From NCBI GenBank assembly GCA_902489255.1, contig CABTZF010000014.1, forward strand, positions 1-44,395: a stretch of DNA of 44,395 nucleotides. Reading direction: 5' to 3'. The notes beneath the pieces are model-generated. The model did not search any database and was not told the DNA's origin. It saw nothing but the letters and a program-made list of their open reading frames with translations. This DNA comes from an uncultured Peptoniphilus sp. Lineage in GTDB: Bacteria; Bacillota; Clostridia; Tissierellales; Peptoniphilaceae. Made by a program: the position numbers and the translations under genes. Positions within the stretch are counted from its first letter, which is position 1. Each line of letters opens with the position of its first letter. This document shows, piece by piece, positions 34,212-42,630 of the stretch.

Positions 34212-35168
34212 ATGAAAATTGGAATATTAACAAGCGGTGGAGATGCACCCGGCATGAATCCGCTTATTAGAGCAGTGGTAAGAAGCGGTATTTATTATAA
34301 TCATAAGGTATATGGAATTGAAAATGGATTTGAAGGATTAATTGATGGGAAGGTTAGGGAACTAAATGAATCATCAGTTGCCGATATTATTCAAAGGGGC
34401 GGAACATTTTTAGGGACTTCCAGAAGTGAAAGATTTACTACTGAAGAAGGATTAAAAAAAGCTCTAAATGTTTTGGAAATATTTAATATTGATTACCTGA
34501 TAGTTTGTGGAGGCGACGGCTCTTTAAGGGGAGCTTTGAGGCTAAAAAAATTTGGCGTAAAAGTTATTGGTATACCGGTATCTATTGATAATGATTTGGC
34601 ATATACAGAATATACAATAGGATTTATGACCTGCCTTGAAACTCTTATAGATGTTATTTCAAAGATTAGGGATACAACTGAATCCCACAGCAGAGCAAAT
34701 GTAATTGAGGTTATGGGGAGAAATTGCGGAGATATAGCTCTTTATGCAGGAATTGCTGGGGGAGCGGAAAATATAATTATTCCCGAAAGTCCTACAGATA
34801 TTGATGAAATTGCAAAAAAAGCACTTATGGGCAAAAATCGCGGCAAAAAGCACCATATCATATTAATAGCAGAAGCTATGGGCGATCCTTTTAATTTTGC
34901 AAAAAAATTTGAAGAATTAACAGGAATTGATACAAAAGTTACAATTCCGGGTTATATTCAAAGAGGAGGAAGTCCATGCGTTTTTGATAGGATATTGGCA
35001 AGTCAAATGGGATTAAGGGCTATAGAAGAAATTAATAAGAAAAATGAAGGATTGGCAATAGGTTATCAAAAAGAAAAGATTATCAGCTTGGCAATAGAAG
35101 AAATTTTTGATAAGAAAAAAGAATTTTCCTACGATTTATTGAGAATGTTGAAAATAATTTCAATTTAG
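34212..35168 (+). CDS. pfkA: 6-phosphofructokinase
   Basis: This 318-aa enzyme makes fructose 1,6-bisphosphate from fructose 6-phosphate in glycolysis. I chose ATG 34212, 7 bases after AGG, over ATG 34206. It starts 8 bases after the dnaE stop. The ATP loop GGDAPGMN, CGGDGSLRG, the substrate motif MGRNCGD and GYIQRGGSP are present. The catalytic loop reads PVSIDND instead of the usual PGTIDND, and the following IGFxTA block reads IGFMTC; the key aspartates are kept. ATP, rather than pyrophosphate, as donor is supported by the GGDGS motif. The pyk gene that often follows survives only as debris. Confidence 0.92.
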   Translation: MKIGILTSGGDAPGMNPLIRAVVRSGIYYNHKVYGIENGFEGLIDGKVRELNESSVADIIQRGGTFLGTSRSERFTTEEGLKKALNVLEIFNIDYLIVCGGDGSLRGALRLKKFGVKVIGIPVSIDNDLAYTEYTIGFMTCLETLIDVISKIRDTTESHSRANVIEVMGRNCGDIALYAGIAGGAENIIIPESPTDIDEIAKKALMGKNRGKKHHIILIAEAMGDPFNFAKKFEELTGIDTKVTIPGYIQRGGSPCVFDRILASQMGLRAIEEINKKNEGLAIGYQKEKIISLAIEEIFDKKKEFSYDLLRMLKIISI

Positions 35169-35253
35169 GAGAAATTAAGTAGATAAGAAAAATAGCAGAC
35201 CTTATTGACTTTTCTATGCTTATATAGAAATTTTAAGAAAGATGTTTATTAAT

Positions 35254-35472
35254 ATAGTTTATGTTGCAAGGTTTAATTTTTTACACGGCAATTACAAGGA
35301 CCATAACTAAGAATTAAAAAATAAAGATGCTAAGATAAGAACTTGACCTGCCAATTACTATAATGTTTGATACCAAGGACCTTAAATTAAACTTCGAGAT
35401 TTTAAAGCTTGTAAAAATTTAGCCGAAGATACGCTAATAATAAATCCGGTCAACGGAACCAGGAATAAATAA
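35254..35472 (+). pseudogene. pyk: Decayed remnant of pyruvate kinase
   Basis: The stretch between pfkA and 35543 has no open gene, but frame-shifted pieces match pyruvate kinase. VARFNFLHGNYKDHN (from about 35263) corresponds to the family's VARLNFSHGxxxxH. ELDLPITIMFDTKDLK, in another frame, corresponds to the block LxxPIAILLDTKGPEIR. A last piece, EDTLIINPVNGTRN (up to 35472), corresponds to the C-terminal GDLVVITAGxPVNxxGTTN. Stops and frame shifts interrupt it, and the whole middle of the protein is missing, so it cannot be active. It lies where pyk often follows pfkA. Assignment is by eye. Confidence 0.65.
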
Positions 35473-35502
35473 AAAATTATCAGAAAGACAGCTGGCAGTT
35501 AA

Positions 35503-35537
35503 AAAACTCCTCTTGGAATTTATCCAAAAGGAGTTTT
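35503..35537. terminator. Bidirectional terminator
   Basis: AAAACTCCT (35503-35511) pairs with AGGAGTTTT (35529-35537), with TGG/CCA inside. It lies between the pyk remnant and the end of the convergent membrane protein gene and has A and T runs on both sides. Confidence 0.75.
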
Positions 35538-35543
35538 AATTAT

Positions 35544-36704
35544 TTAATATTTTTTTGTGAATATGGTTCTTTTTGATTTATTGTAGTTTATGCAATCAGT
35601 AACTTCACTAATGGTATTATTTTCCTTATTGATGGTTATTGTCGAATTAATTGAAGATTGTCCATCTAACAATCCTTCTTCTTCTTCGGCACCCTTCAGC
35701 TTATTATTTGATAAAATCATATCAATATCATCTTTATCAGTTGAATTATATTGGAGGGTCAGGAATTTTTTTCTGCTGATCTTAATTGGTTCTATGGCTG
35801 AATTTTTCATAAAATCTATAACATCAAATAAGTTATAGTCATTTTCACTAATATCCAATTCATCTTTTTTAAAAGAATCCATGCCACCGCTGGTTATTGA
35901 CTTGTGAAAATCAAGACCGGTATCATAATCTTCTCTTAGGCAAGATTTTGGAACTGCATTTTTTAATGTATCAAGATTATCAATATTTGCAATGAAGTCA
36001 TCAACTTCTTTAATAAGCTTAAGCTCTTTTTTTGGAGCTTCTTCAATCTTTTCGCTGACCTTAACTTGGGAGTTTTCAGGCTCGCATTTATCACACACAA
36101 GCTCAGCATCACATAAATTTTCGGGAGTATCTTCAGTCGGCGGATTTTGTACATCGGGTGTTTTTTCCGAATTTATATCTTTAAATCTTTCCTCATCTTT
36201 ATGGTTTTTCTTTCTTCTCTTTCTCAAATTATTTTCCTCCTCATCTAAATTTAAAGGATATTCCTCAGGATTACTTACGGGCGTATCAGTTTTTTGTAAA
36301 TCTTCTGTTTCTGAATTTGAAATTACAAAATTTTTAAAGGCTTTATCGCTATCATCACTTTCATCACAAGGAGTATCTTTTGACTCATTAACTTTAATAT
36401 TTTCTTGATTGTTAAGGCAATCTTCACAAGGCTCATCTGAAAAATTTTCTGTAAATTCTTTATTTTGTTCAGCTTCATTAAAAATTTTATTCTGATTTGT
36501 TTCTTCTGTTTGACCCTTCGTAGATGCATCCTTAAAAAGGCCTTCATTATTTAAGTTTCCATTATTATTTCTGGCATTTTCCCAATTTTTTAAATTAATG
36601 TCTTCTTTATAACTTTCATTTTTTGCCTTTGAATTTTTAATAAGCAATAGGACAATAATAAAAATTACCGGGACTAATATTTTAAACAGTAGAGATAAAT
36701 CCAT
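35544..36704 (-). CDS. Membrane-anchored acidic protein with CxxC pairs, unknown
   Basis: This 386-aa protein matches no family I recognise. ATG 36704 follows GGGAGGTG. One membrane segment lies at residues 5-22, followed by Lys-rich residues, so the rest is probably cytoplasmic. The body is hydrophilic and rich in Asp, Glu, Asn and Lys, and looks mostly disordered. It includes CEDC, CDES and CDKC, which might bind zinc together, and a basic patch RKRRKKNHK. The C-terminal third (about 230-340) looks more ordered, with helices around FIANIDNLDTL and a block YNLFDVIDFMKNS. It is flanked by terminators and is probably transcribed alone. Confidence 0.65.
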   Translation of the reverse strand: MDLSLLFKILVPVIFIIVLLLIKNSKAKNESYKEDINLKNWENARNNNGNLNNEGLFKDASTKGQTEETNQNKIFNEAEQNKEFTENFSDEPCEDCLNNQENIKVNESKDTPCDESDDSDKAFKNFVISNSETEDLQKTDTPVSNPEEYPLNLDEEENNLRKRRKKNHKDEERFKDINSEKTPDVQNPPTEDTPENLCDAELVCDKCEPENSQVKVSEKIEEAPKKELKLIKEVDDFIANIDNLDTLKNAVPKSCLREDYDTGLDFHKSITSGGMDSFKKDELDISENDYNLFDVIDFMKNSAIEPIKISRKKFLTLQYNSTDKDDIDMILSNNKLKGAEEEEGLLDGQSSINSTITINKENNTISEVTDCINYNKSKRTIFTKKY

Positions 36705-36766
36705 AATACACCTCCCAAGAATATTATACCATTTTACTATAATATAACAACAATTTATTAAAAATA

Positions 36767-36790
36767 AAAAATCCCTGCCGGGGGATTTTT
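36767..36790. terminator. Hairpin between membrane protein and murJ genes
   Basis: AAAAATCCC (36767-36775) pairs with GGGATTTTT (36782-36790). On either strand it ends in a U-run. For the - strand genes it would end any read-through from murJ. Confidence 0.7.
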
Positions 36791-36898
36791 CTTAGGGGTG
36801 ATTTATTTTTTTGTTAAATCATTTACATTATAAGATGGCAAAATAAAAATGTCAAGGGAAATACCAAAATAAGAAATATATTCCATAATATAAAAGAA

Positions 36899-36933
36899 AA
36901 AAATATTGTCAACAATTTGCAGACAATATTTTT
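36899..36933. terminator. Terminator of murJ
   Basis: AAAAATATTGTC (up to 36910) pairs with GACAATATTTTT (from 36922), a 12-pair stem just past the murJ stop on the - strand and ending in a U-run. Confidence 0.8.
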
Positions 36934-36938
36934 AGTAA

Positions 36939-38540
36939 TTATTTATTAATATTTTTTAGTTTTCGTGTTTGAAGTTTTTCTTTAAAAATATGTGTAAGGT
37001 CTCTAATTTCCCTGACACCGAGATAGTAAAGGATGATTAAGTAAATTATAGTGGCTATAAAAACTACAATCATAAGTAATATAAGCCTTAAAAGTGTAAA
37101 TAAACCTCCTGAAGAAATTAAGGCAAGTAAATTTTCCAAGGGAAAATATATACATGCCACAAGTCCCATAGCAGAAGATGCCATAAGAGTTTTTACCAAG
37201 GCTTTAATATAAGATTTTGTTCCTAAATTTCCAATTTTTTTTCTTAAAAGGTAAAAACCCATTAAGACTGCACAAGTTGTTGCAACAGATACTGCACAGG
37301 CAAGACCGTCAGTACCGAATTTATGAGCAACAAGTAAGTTAAGGCCGACATTTATAACAACGTTTATAACTCCTATAAAAAAAGGGGTTTTTGTATCATG
37401 CAGAGAATAGTAAATCCTATTTAGTACATTTGTTAGAGAAATGGAAATAAGAGATAAGGAATAAAATCTTAAAGTAGATGTTGCTTTTACACCGTCTAAG
37501 GCGGTAAATTTTCCATGAACAAAGGCTATTTCAATAAGAGGTCTTGCAAGTATTATCATTCCTATAGTTGCCGGTACCGTTAAAAATAGGGTGGACTTAA
37601 TAGATGCATTCATAACTTTTTTACCGTATTCAATGTTTCCTTTTCCAAAAGATCTTGTTAAAATTGGAAAGATAATTGCAGTTATTGCAGCTATAAAAAT
37701 TCCTATAAATAAGGTATTCATTTTATTGGAAAAGTATAGTATTGATGGAGCCTTATCGCCCATACCTGAAGCAAGGGACCTGTTAACAGCAGTATTAATA
37801 TCATTTACTGAAACTGAAACCAAAACAGGCAGGGATAATTCTATGGCTTCTCTTACATATTTATCCTTCAAATCAAAAATAAGTTGTGGTCTATAACCTA
37901 ATTTAAAAGATCCGGGGAGCAAAAATAAAAATTGTGCCAAAGCTCCAAAAACTGAAGCTAAGGTTAAGCCGACAATTCCAATGTGATGTGAAAATATCAT
38001 CAGATAAACTATATAAACTAAGTTAAGAGGTATAGATATAGCACCCGTTGCAGCAAATTTTCCGCCATATTGCAAATATCCGGTAAAAACTCCAACCCAA
38101 CAAGAAAAAATTACAACAGGCATTCCCAGTTGAATTAATCTTACAACAATTTTAAAAGTTTCCGGACTTGCTTTAGATGCTGTTAAAAAAGCCAATTGCT
38201 TAGGAAAATACCAACCCAATAAAATAAGTATTATTGACACAACTGAAGAAATAGCCATTAAATTATTAGTAAAATAATTTTTTCTTTCACTACCCAAGTC
38301 CTGTTCAGCTTTTTGCAGGGCAGGAATAAAAGTAGTTGCTATGGAATTTGTTACAAAACCGGCAATCATTGCGGTGGCTGCCTGAGCTAAAGAATAAGCA
38401 CTCATTTCGACTGTTGTACCGAAAACATTGGCAGTTAAAGATTCTCTAAAAAAACCGAAGATCTTGCCTATTAAAGAAAAAATTACCAGAGCAAGGGTTG
38501 ACTTTGCTAATTTAGAGCCGTTTGATGATTTATTATCCAT
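36939..38540 (-). CDS. murJ: Lipid II flippase MurJ
   Basis: This 533-aa membrane protein with about 14 hydrophobic segments moves lipid II across the membrane for cell wall synthesis. I chose ATG 38540, after GGAGG; a longer frame to 38579 would begin upstream of the predicted transcription start. The N-terminal FGFFRESLTANVFG and the FIPALQKAEQ stretch are typical of MurJ/MviN. Length fits the family. A perfect promoter lies directly in front, and a terminator closes it, so it is a single-gene unit. Confidence 0.93.
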   Translation of the reverse strand: MDNKSSNGSKLAKSTLALVIFSLIGKIFGFFRESLTANVFGTTVEMSAYSLAQAATAMIAGFVTNSIATTFIPALQKAEQDLGSERKNYFTNNLMAISSVVSIILILLGWYFPKQLAFLTASKASPETFKIVVRLIQLGMPVVIFSCWVGVFTGYLQYGGKFAATGAISIPLNLVYIVYLMIFSHHIGIVGLTLASVFGALAQFLFLLPGSFKLGYRPQLIFDLKDKYVREAIELSLPVLVSVSVNDINTAVNRSLASGMGDKAPSILYFSNKMNTLFIGIFIAAITAIIFPILTRSFGKGNIEYGKKVMNASIKSTLFLTVPATIGMIILARPLIEIAFVHGKFTALDGVKATSTLRFYSLSLISISLTNVLNRIYYSLHDTKTPFFIGVINVVINVGLNLLVAHKFGTDGLACAVSVATTCAVLMGFYLLRKKIGNLGTKSYIKALVKTLMASSAMGLVACIYFPLENLLALISSGGLFTLLRLILLMIVVFIATIIYLIILYYLGVREIRDLTHIFKEKLQTRKLKNINK

Positions 38541-38561
38541 TAAAACCTCCATGTCTTTTAA

Positions 38562-38590
38562 ATTATATGTAGAAATCATCTAAGTGTCAA
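38562..38590 (-). promoter_or_regulatory. Consensus promoter of murJ
   Basis: On the - strand TTGACA (38590-38585) and TATAAT (38567-38562) are separated by exactly 17 bases, a perfect sigma-A match. The start would fall near 38555, giving a leader of only about 15 bases that holds just the ribosome site. TGTCAA-GAA-TTGACA on the + strand (38585-38599) is an inverted repeat centred beside the -35 box, a possible operator. Confidence 0.85.
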
Positions 38591-38599
38591 GAATTGACA

Positions 38600-38947
38600 A
38601 AATTTTATTAGGAATTTTCAAAGTGTAGATAAACACTAGGGCAAAAGAATTTTATTACAAATCTTCTGATTTTTATAGTTAAATCCTTTAAAATTACAAA
38701 CTTTTGTAAGGTCAAACGATATTTTTTTCGAAAATGTTTAAAATGAAAATCAAAACAATTTTTCTAATAGATTATATTAGCATAAAATTTTTTATCTTTT
38801 ATAGGTTTAAAAATATAGGTTTAAAAATTTTTCTTGTGAACCTTCACTCTAATAAGGGCACAAAAATTTTTTAAAAAATTTATTTTTTTATGATGGCAGA
38901 GTAAAGTATTAGTAGGAATTGGGTATAAAACCAAAAAGGAGGATTTT
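38600..38947 (+). other. AT-rich intergenic space before the nitroreductase gene
   Basis: I find no gene here. It holds two adjacent copies of TATAGGTTTAAAAA (about 38800-38830) and an 18-base perfect AT palindrome at 38864-38881. The ribosome site AGGAGG sits directly before 38948. No clear promoter could be fixed. Confidence 0.5.
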
Positions 38948-39523
38948 ATGGAGTACACAGAAATTATTAGAGAAAGAAGATCTATATATGATCTTACCGA
39001 TGATGTTGATATTTCTAACGAAGAATTAAAATATTTTTTTGAAGATATTTTAACCTATTCTCCTTCATCTATGAACTCACAATCAACCAAAATTGTTCTA
39101 CTGCTTGATGAAGCCGGTAGAAATTTTTGGAATAAGGTTAAGGAAAATGCAAGGGGAAATATTAATGAAGAAAAATTCAAGGGATTTATTAATGCCAAAG
39201 GGACAGCATTAATTTTTTATGATGGTGATATTGTTTCAAAACTTGAAGAAAAATTCCCAAGCCTGAAAGAAAATTTCATTAGATGGGCTTATGAAAACTG
39301 TGCAGTTGTTTACACAAATATATGGAACGGACTTGTAAGTTTAAATTTAGGGGCAAATTTAGAACATTTTAATCCATTTATTGAGTCTTGGGTTAATGAT
39401 TTTTATAAGCTTCCAAAAAATTTTAAACTTGTGGCACAAATTCCCTTTGGGGGAATTATTTCAAAGCCTGAAGAAAAGAAAAAGTTAAGCATTGATGAAA
39501 TGTTTAGGATGTTTGAAAAGTAA
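38948..39523 (+). CDS. Nitroreductase family protein (Frm2/Hbn1-like)
   Basis: This 191-aa protein belongs to the FMN-dependent nitroreductase family. ATG 38948 follows AGGAGG. The N-terminal RERRSIYDL and the SPSSMNSQSTK block are the FMN-contact regions. LGANLEHFNP resembles the GxNLQHYNP block of the Frm2/Hbn1 subgroup, which reduces nitro compounds and is linked in yeast to lipid signalling and redox stress. The physiological substrate is unknown. The pxpA remnant follows 50 bases later with no terminator between. Confidence 0.85.
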   Translation: MEYTEIIRERRSIYDLTDDVDISNEELKYFFEDILTYSPSSMNSQSTKIVLLLDEAGRNFWNKVKENARGNINEEKFKGFINAKGTALIFYDGDIVSKLEEKFPSLKENFIRWAYENCAVVYTNIWNGLVSLNLGANLEHFNPFIESWVNDFYKLPKNFKLVAQIPFGGIISKPEEKKKLSIDEMFRMFEK

Positions 39524-39573
39524 TTTATTTTACTTTACAAGTAATAATTTAAAAATATAAGAAGGTAAAAGAA

Positions 39574-39681
39574 ATGGCATATTATGTTGACTTAAATAGT
39601 GATATAGGGGAAAGTTTCGGTTCCTATAAAATGGGAATGGATGAAGAAAACTTTAATAATATAATAGAAGAACTAAAATAA
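39574..39681 (+). pseudogene. pxpA: N-terminal remnant of 5-oxoprolinase subunit A (LamB/YcsF)
   Basis: ATG 39574, with AAGAAGG before it, opens a 35-codon frame. Its start, YYVDLNSDIGESFGSYKMG, is the hallmark N-terminus of PxpA (LamB/YcsF), followed by DEENF, and it then ends in a stop. The intact protein has about 250 residues, including the metal-binding NIACGFHAGD block, which is missing. The rest of the gene has been deleted and a terminator follows 6 bases later. It may still be translated as a short peptide but cannot be an enzyme. Subunits B and C are not in the window. Confidence 0.8.
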
Positions 39682-39686
39682 TATTT

Positions 39687-39716
39687 AAGGGTGCTTAAGA
39701 ATCGGCACCCTTTTAT
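39687..39716 (+). terminator. Terminator after the pxpA remnant
   Basis: AAGGGTGC (39687-39694) pairs with GCACCCTT (39705-39712), and Ts follow. Confidence 0.8.
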
Positions 39717-39854
39717 GTAAAAAGAAATAGATAAATTTTTAAGGAAAAATTTTAATATCCAAAATATTTAAATATATTATTTGATTATTAAGAAAGATAG
39801 TTTTAATTCCTATTTTTTTTCAAGCGACTTTTAAATAGTTGTCATTATTTTTTC

Positions 39855-39883
39855 ACAGATTTTATTTAATATAATATTATTGA
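39855..39883 (+). promoter_or_regulatory. Possible htrA promoter
   Basis: TTCACA near 39855 and TATTAT about 17 bases later form a plausible promoter about 15 bases before the AGGAGG of htrA. No heat-shock-type (CIRCE) inverted repeat is seen. Confidence 0.4.
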
Positions 39884-39906
39884 TATAGTTAAGGAGGGAA
39901 TATTCT

Positions 39907-41190
39907 GTGGAAGAAAATAAAAATATAGCAAGAAGAAAAAACAGTGGCAGGGGAATGATAATTATTGCTCTAGTTTTTTCAATAATTGGAGGAGTGATTG
40001 GCTCTGTATTGACCAATCAATATTATGAAAATAAAAATTTTACGAAAGGGGACTCAAACACAAAAGCCAATAGCATTACAATAAATGCTAAAGATAATAC
40101 AACAATAGCAACGGCAGTTGCAAAAAAGGCGATGCCTTCAGTTGTAGGTATAACGACAACAGGTGTTCAACCGTCATTTTTCGGACCAGTTCAGGTTCAA
40201 GGAATGGGTTCAGGTATTGTTTTTGATGAAAAAGGTTATATAGTTACCAATGCCCATGTAGTAAAATTTAACAATCAAATTGTTGATAAGGTGAATGTAC
40301 AAATAAATAAAGACATTACAGTTGAAGGCAAACCTATATGGGCGGATGAAAATATTGACCTTGCAGTAGTCAAAATAAATACAAAGGAAAAGCTCATACC
40401 GGCAGATTTTGGTGACAGTGACAAGCTCAATATTGGCGATACGGCCATAGCAATAGGAAATCCGATTTCCTTACAATTTAGCCAAACTGTTACACAAGGA
40501 ATAATATCAGGTTTAAATAGATATGTTGGTCAAGTTTCAGGCGGCGGATATATGATGGGTCTTATTCAAACAGATGCTTCAATTAACGGAGGAAATTCCG
40601 GAGGAGCCCTATTAAATGCAGAGGGAAAGGTTATAGGAATTAATACTGTCAAAGTTCAATCTGCAGAAGGACTTGGCTTCGCCATACCTATTAATTATAT
40701 TAAAACAATAATTAATCAAGTAGTGGAAAAGGGAAAATATGAAGAAATGTCCCTTGGCATATATTCTTGTGACGCCCAATATGCTGATCAAATTATTGGA
40801 AAAACATTAGGAGTGGATTCAGGAATATTTATTTTAAAAGTTTTTGATAAGTCACCGGCAAAACAAGCAGGCTTAGAAGTTGGAGATATAATTACTAAGC
40901 TTGGAGATGATAAGATTCAAGGAGTTAAAGATTTAAAGGCAAGCTTGTATAAATATCAAGCAAAAGATACAGTTGAAATAACTTATTTAAGAGATGGTAA
41001 GGAAAATAAAGCATCCCTAACTTTTACTGATTATAAGGTTCCGACAAGTGAAAAAGCTAAAGAGGATCAAAAATTGAAAGAAAATTCCTCATTCCAAGAA
41101 GGACAAGGTCAATATCCACAAGAAGATTACAGCGGTGAAGATCCTTTCCAACAATACAGGGATTATTTGAGGTCATTCTTTGGAGAATAA
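39907..41190 (+). CDS. htrA: HtrA/DegP-type membrane serine protease
   Basis: This 427-aa quality-control protease degrades misfolded proteins outside the membrane. GTG 39907 follows AAGGAGGG. A short cytoplasmic basic N-terminus and one membrane segment (about 17-38) anchor it. The trypsin-like domain shows the full triad: His117 (TNAHVV), Asp151 (IDLAVVKI) and Ser231 (GNSGGALL). One PDZ domain (about 275-370) contains SPAKQAGLEVGD. A Gln/Glu/Tyr-rich tail ends the protein. In a piliated cell such a protease often copes with misfolded secreted subunits, but no direct link is shown here. Confidence 0.94.
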   Translation: MEENKNIARRKNSGRGMIIIALVFSIIGGVIGSVLTNQYYENKNFTKGDSNTKANSITINAKDNTTIATAVAKKAMPSVVGITTTGVQPSFFGPVQVQGMGSGIVFDEKGYIVTNAHVVKFNNQIVDKVNVQINKDITVEGKPIWADENIDLAVVKINTKEKLIPADFGDSDKLNIGDTAIAIGNPISLQFSQTVTQGIISGLNRYVGQVSGGGYMMGLIQTDASINGGNSGGALLNAEGKVIGINTVKVQSAEGLGFAIPINYIKTIINQVVEKGKYEEMSLGIYSCDAQYADQIIGKTLGVDSGIFILKVFDKSPAKQAGLEVGDIITKLGDDKIQGVKDLKASLYKYQAKDTVEITYLRDGKENKASLTFTDYKVPTSEKAKEDQKLKENSSFQEGQGQYPQEDYSGEDPFQQYRDYLRSFFGE

Positions 41191-41222
41191 TTAATTTATT
41201 TTAAGCCAATGATTAAAATTAT

Positions 41223-41275
41223 AAACTGACCCCCAAAATTGGAGTAAAAACCAACAAAAGGAGGCCAGTTTTTTA
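41223..41275 (+). terminator. Nested hairpin after htrA, resembling IS3-family ends
   Basis: AAACTGACCCCC (from 41223) pairs with GGAGGCCAGTTT (to about 41272) with two mismatches, with TTGG/CCAA inside and six Ts at the end, so it can terminate htrA. The bases ACTGACCCCCAAAATTGGA also resemble the terminal inverted repeats of IS3-family elements. It may be two joined IS ends left after loss of the transposase, or a plain terminator. Confidence 0.5.
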
Positions 41276-41330
41276 ATAGAAAATTATAGCATAGAATATC
41301 TAAATGACTGTATAGGATTTGTATAATTAG

Positions 41331-41489
41331 AAATATAATTTTTCAGATTATAAAATAATTGAAAAGCAGTTAATGTTTATCAATAAGAGGAATATTAAGG
41401 ACCGGGAGCAAAAAGAAAAATTAGGATATTTAGTCAATAGAAACATAGAAAAAAGAATGCAGCATAAAAATTCTAAGTTCAAGGAGTAA
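41331..41489 (+). pseudogene. Unrecognised decayed reading frame
   Basis: A 52-codon open stretch (ending NSKFKE) has no good start or ribosome site. It is Lys/Arg/Glu-rich and looks like a protein fragment, with DREQKEKLGYLVNRNIEKR. A short matching-style fragment, ENYSIEYLNDCIGF, lies upstream in another frame, which suggests a broken gene. I cannot name the parent. The rest of 41191-41638 shows nothing else I can support. Confidence 0.25.
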
Positions 41490-41638
41490 AAATATCTCAG
41501 GTATATGGCTAGCTTTATGGAGCACCTTATTAAAATTAACCCGGTCTTTTTTTATTTTTTTTCTTGTGATAAAATTAAGAATAAATGAGGAATCGGTTTA
41601 AAATTTATAAAATAATTTTCTATTAGAGGTGCGTTTTT

Positions 41639-42553
41639 ATGAGTAGGGAATTAAAATCTGTAATTATGCTTTTGACTGCTGCAATAATATGGGGATTTGC
41701 CTATGTGGTACAAGTCCTTGCCATGAACTATATTGGACCGTTTACCTTTAATTTTGCAAGGTTTTTTATCGGCTGGATATTTTTAATTATTATTTACTTA
41801 ATTTTCAAAAAAACAATACCCTACTACAAAAATGAAATTTTTTCATTGAGGAATACTATAAAATACGGTATTATTTGCGGTTTACTTATAACAGTTGGAA
41901 ATAGCTTACAGCAAGTTGCCTTATTAGGGACAACAACTGGAAAGGTTGGATTTTTAACATCTACTTATATTGTAATTATACCTATAATTCAATTTTTTTT
42001 AGGCAATAGAGTATCAAAAAAAATTATATTTTGTATAGGAGTTGCTACGCTTGGAGTTTATTTATTATCCATCAAAGGAAATTTTTCAATAAACAGATAC
42101 GACGGGTTTGTCCTTATTTCAGTATTATTTTTTGCTGTTCACATTATGATTATGGCATCTTTACCTGATGACTGCGAGAAAATTTTAGTATCCATGATTC
42201 AATTTATAGTAATAAGTACATTTTCTTTGATCATAGCACTGATATTTGAAAATATTATAATAAGAGATATTTTTGCAGCCTATAAAGAAATTTTATTTAT
42301 TGGAATTATGTCATCAGGAGTAGCCTACACTTTACAAATGATAGCTTTTAAGGAGATAGACCCCACAATAGGGTCATTAGTTGCATCGCTTGAGTCTGTA
42401 TTTGCAGTTCTTGGAGGCTGGGTATTTTTAAATCAAAGAATGAATTTACGAGAACTGAGTGGATGTGCTATAATACTTGTGGCAACAGTTGTTGCACAAA
42501 TTCCAAGTAAGACTAATAAGACAGAGAAGGGAATTGACTTAACTGAGAAATAA
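41639..42553 (+). CDS. EamA-family (DMT) transporter 1
   Basis: This 304-aa inner membrane transporter of the drug/metabolite superfamily has about ten hydrophobic segments in two EamA repeats. ATG 41639 follows GAGGTG. Family blocks include AAIIWGFAYVVQ at the start, TTTGKVGFLTSTYIVIIP in the first repeat and DPTIGSLVASLESVFAVLGGW in the second. The substrate is unknown; members export amino acids, drugs or metabolites. It is a close paralogue of the next gene. Confidence 0.9.
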   Translation: MSRELKSVIMLLTAAIIWGFAYVVQVLAMNYIGPFTFNFARFFIGWIFLIIIYLIFKKTIPYYKNEIFSLRNTIKYGIICGLLITVGNSLQQVALLGTTTGKVGFLTSTYIVIIPIIQFFLGNRVSKKIIFCIGVATLGVYLLSIKGNFSINRYDGFVLISVLFFAVHIMIMASLPDDCEKILVSMIQFIVISTFSLIIALIFENIIIRDIFAAYKEILFIGIMSSGVAYTLQMIAFKEIDPTIGSLVASLESVFAVLGGWVFLNQRMNLRELSGCAIILVATVVAQIPSKTNKTEKGIDLTEK

Positions 42554-42630
42554 ATTTAATTAATTTAATAAACTTTAAAATCTACTACAGTTTTAGTTAA
42601 TGGCTTTATTTGTAATATCATTTTATTTGG

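Noticed and set aside
38541..38579. Longer N-terminus for MurJ
   Set aside because: The predicted transcription start, from a perfect promoter, falls inside this stretch, so it is not in the message.
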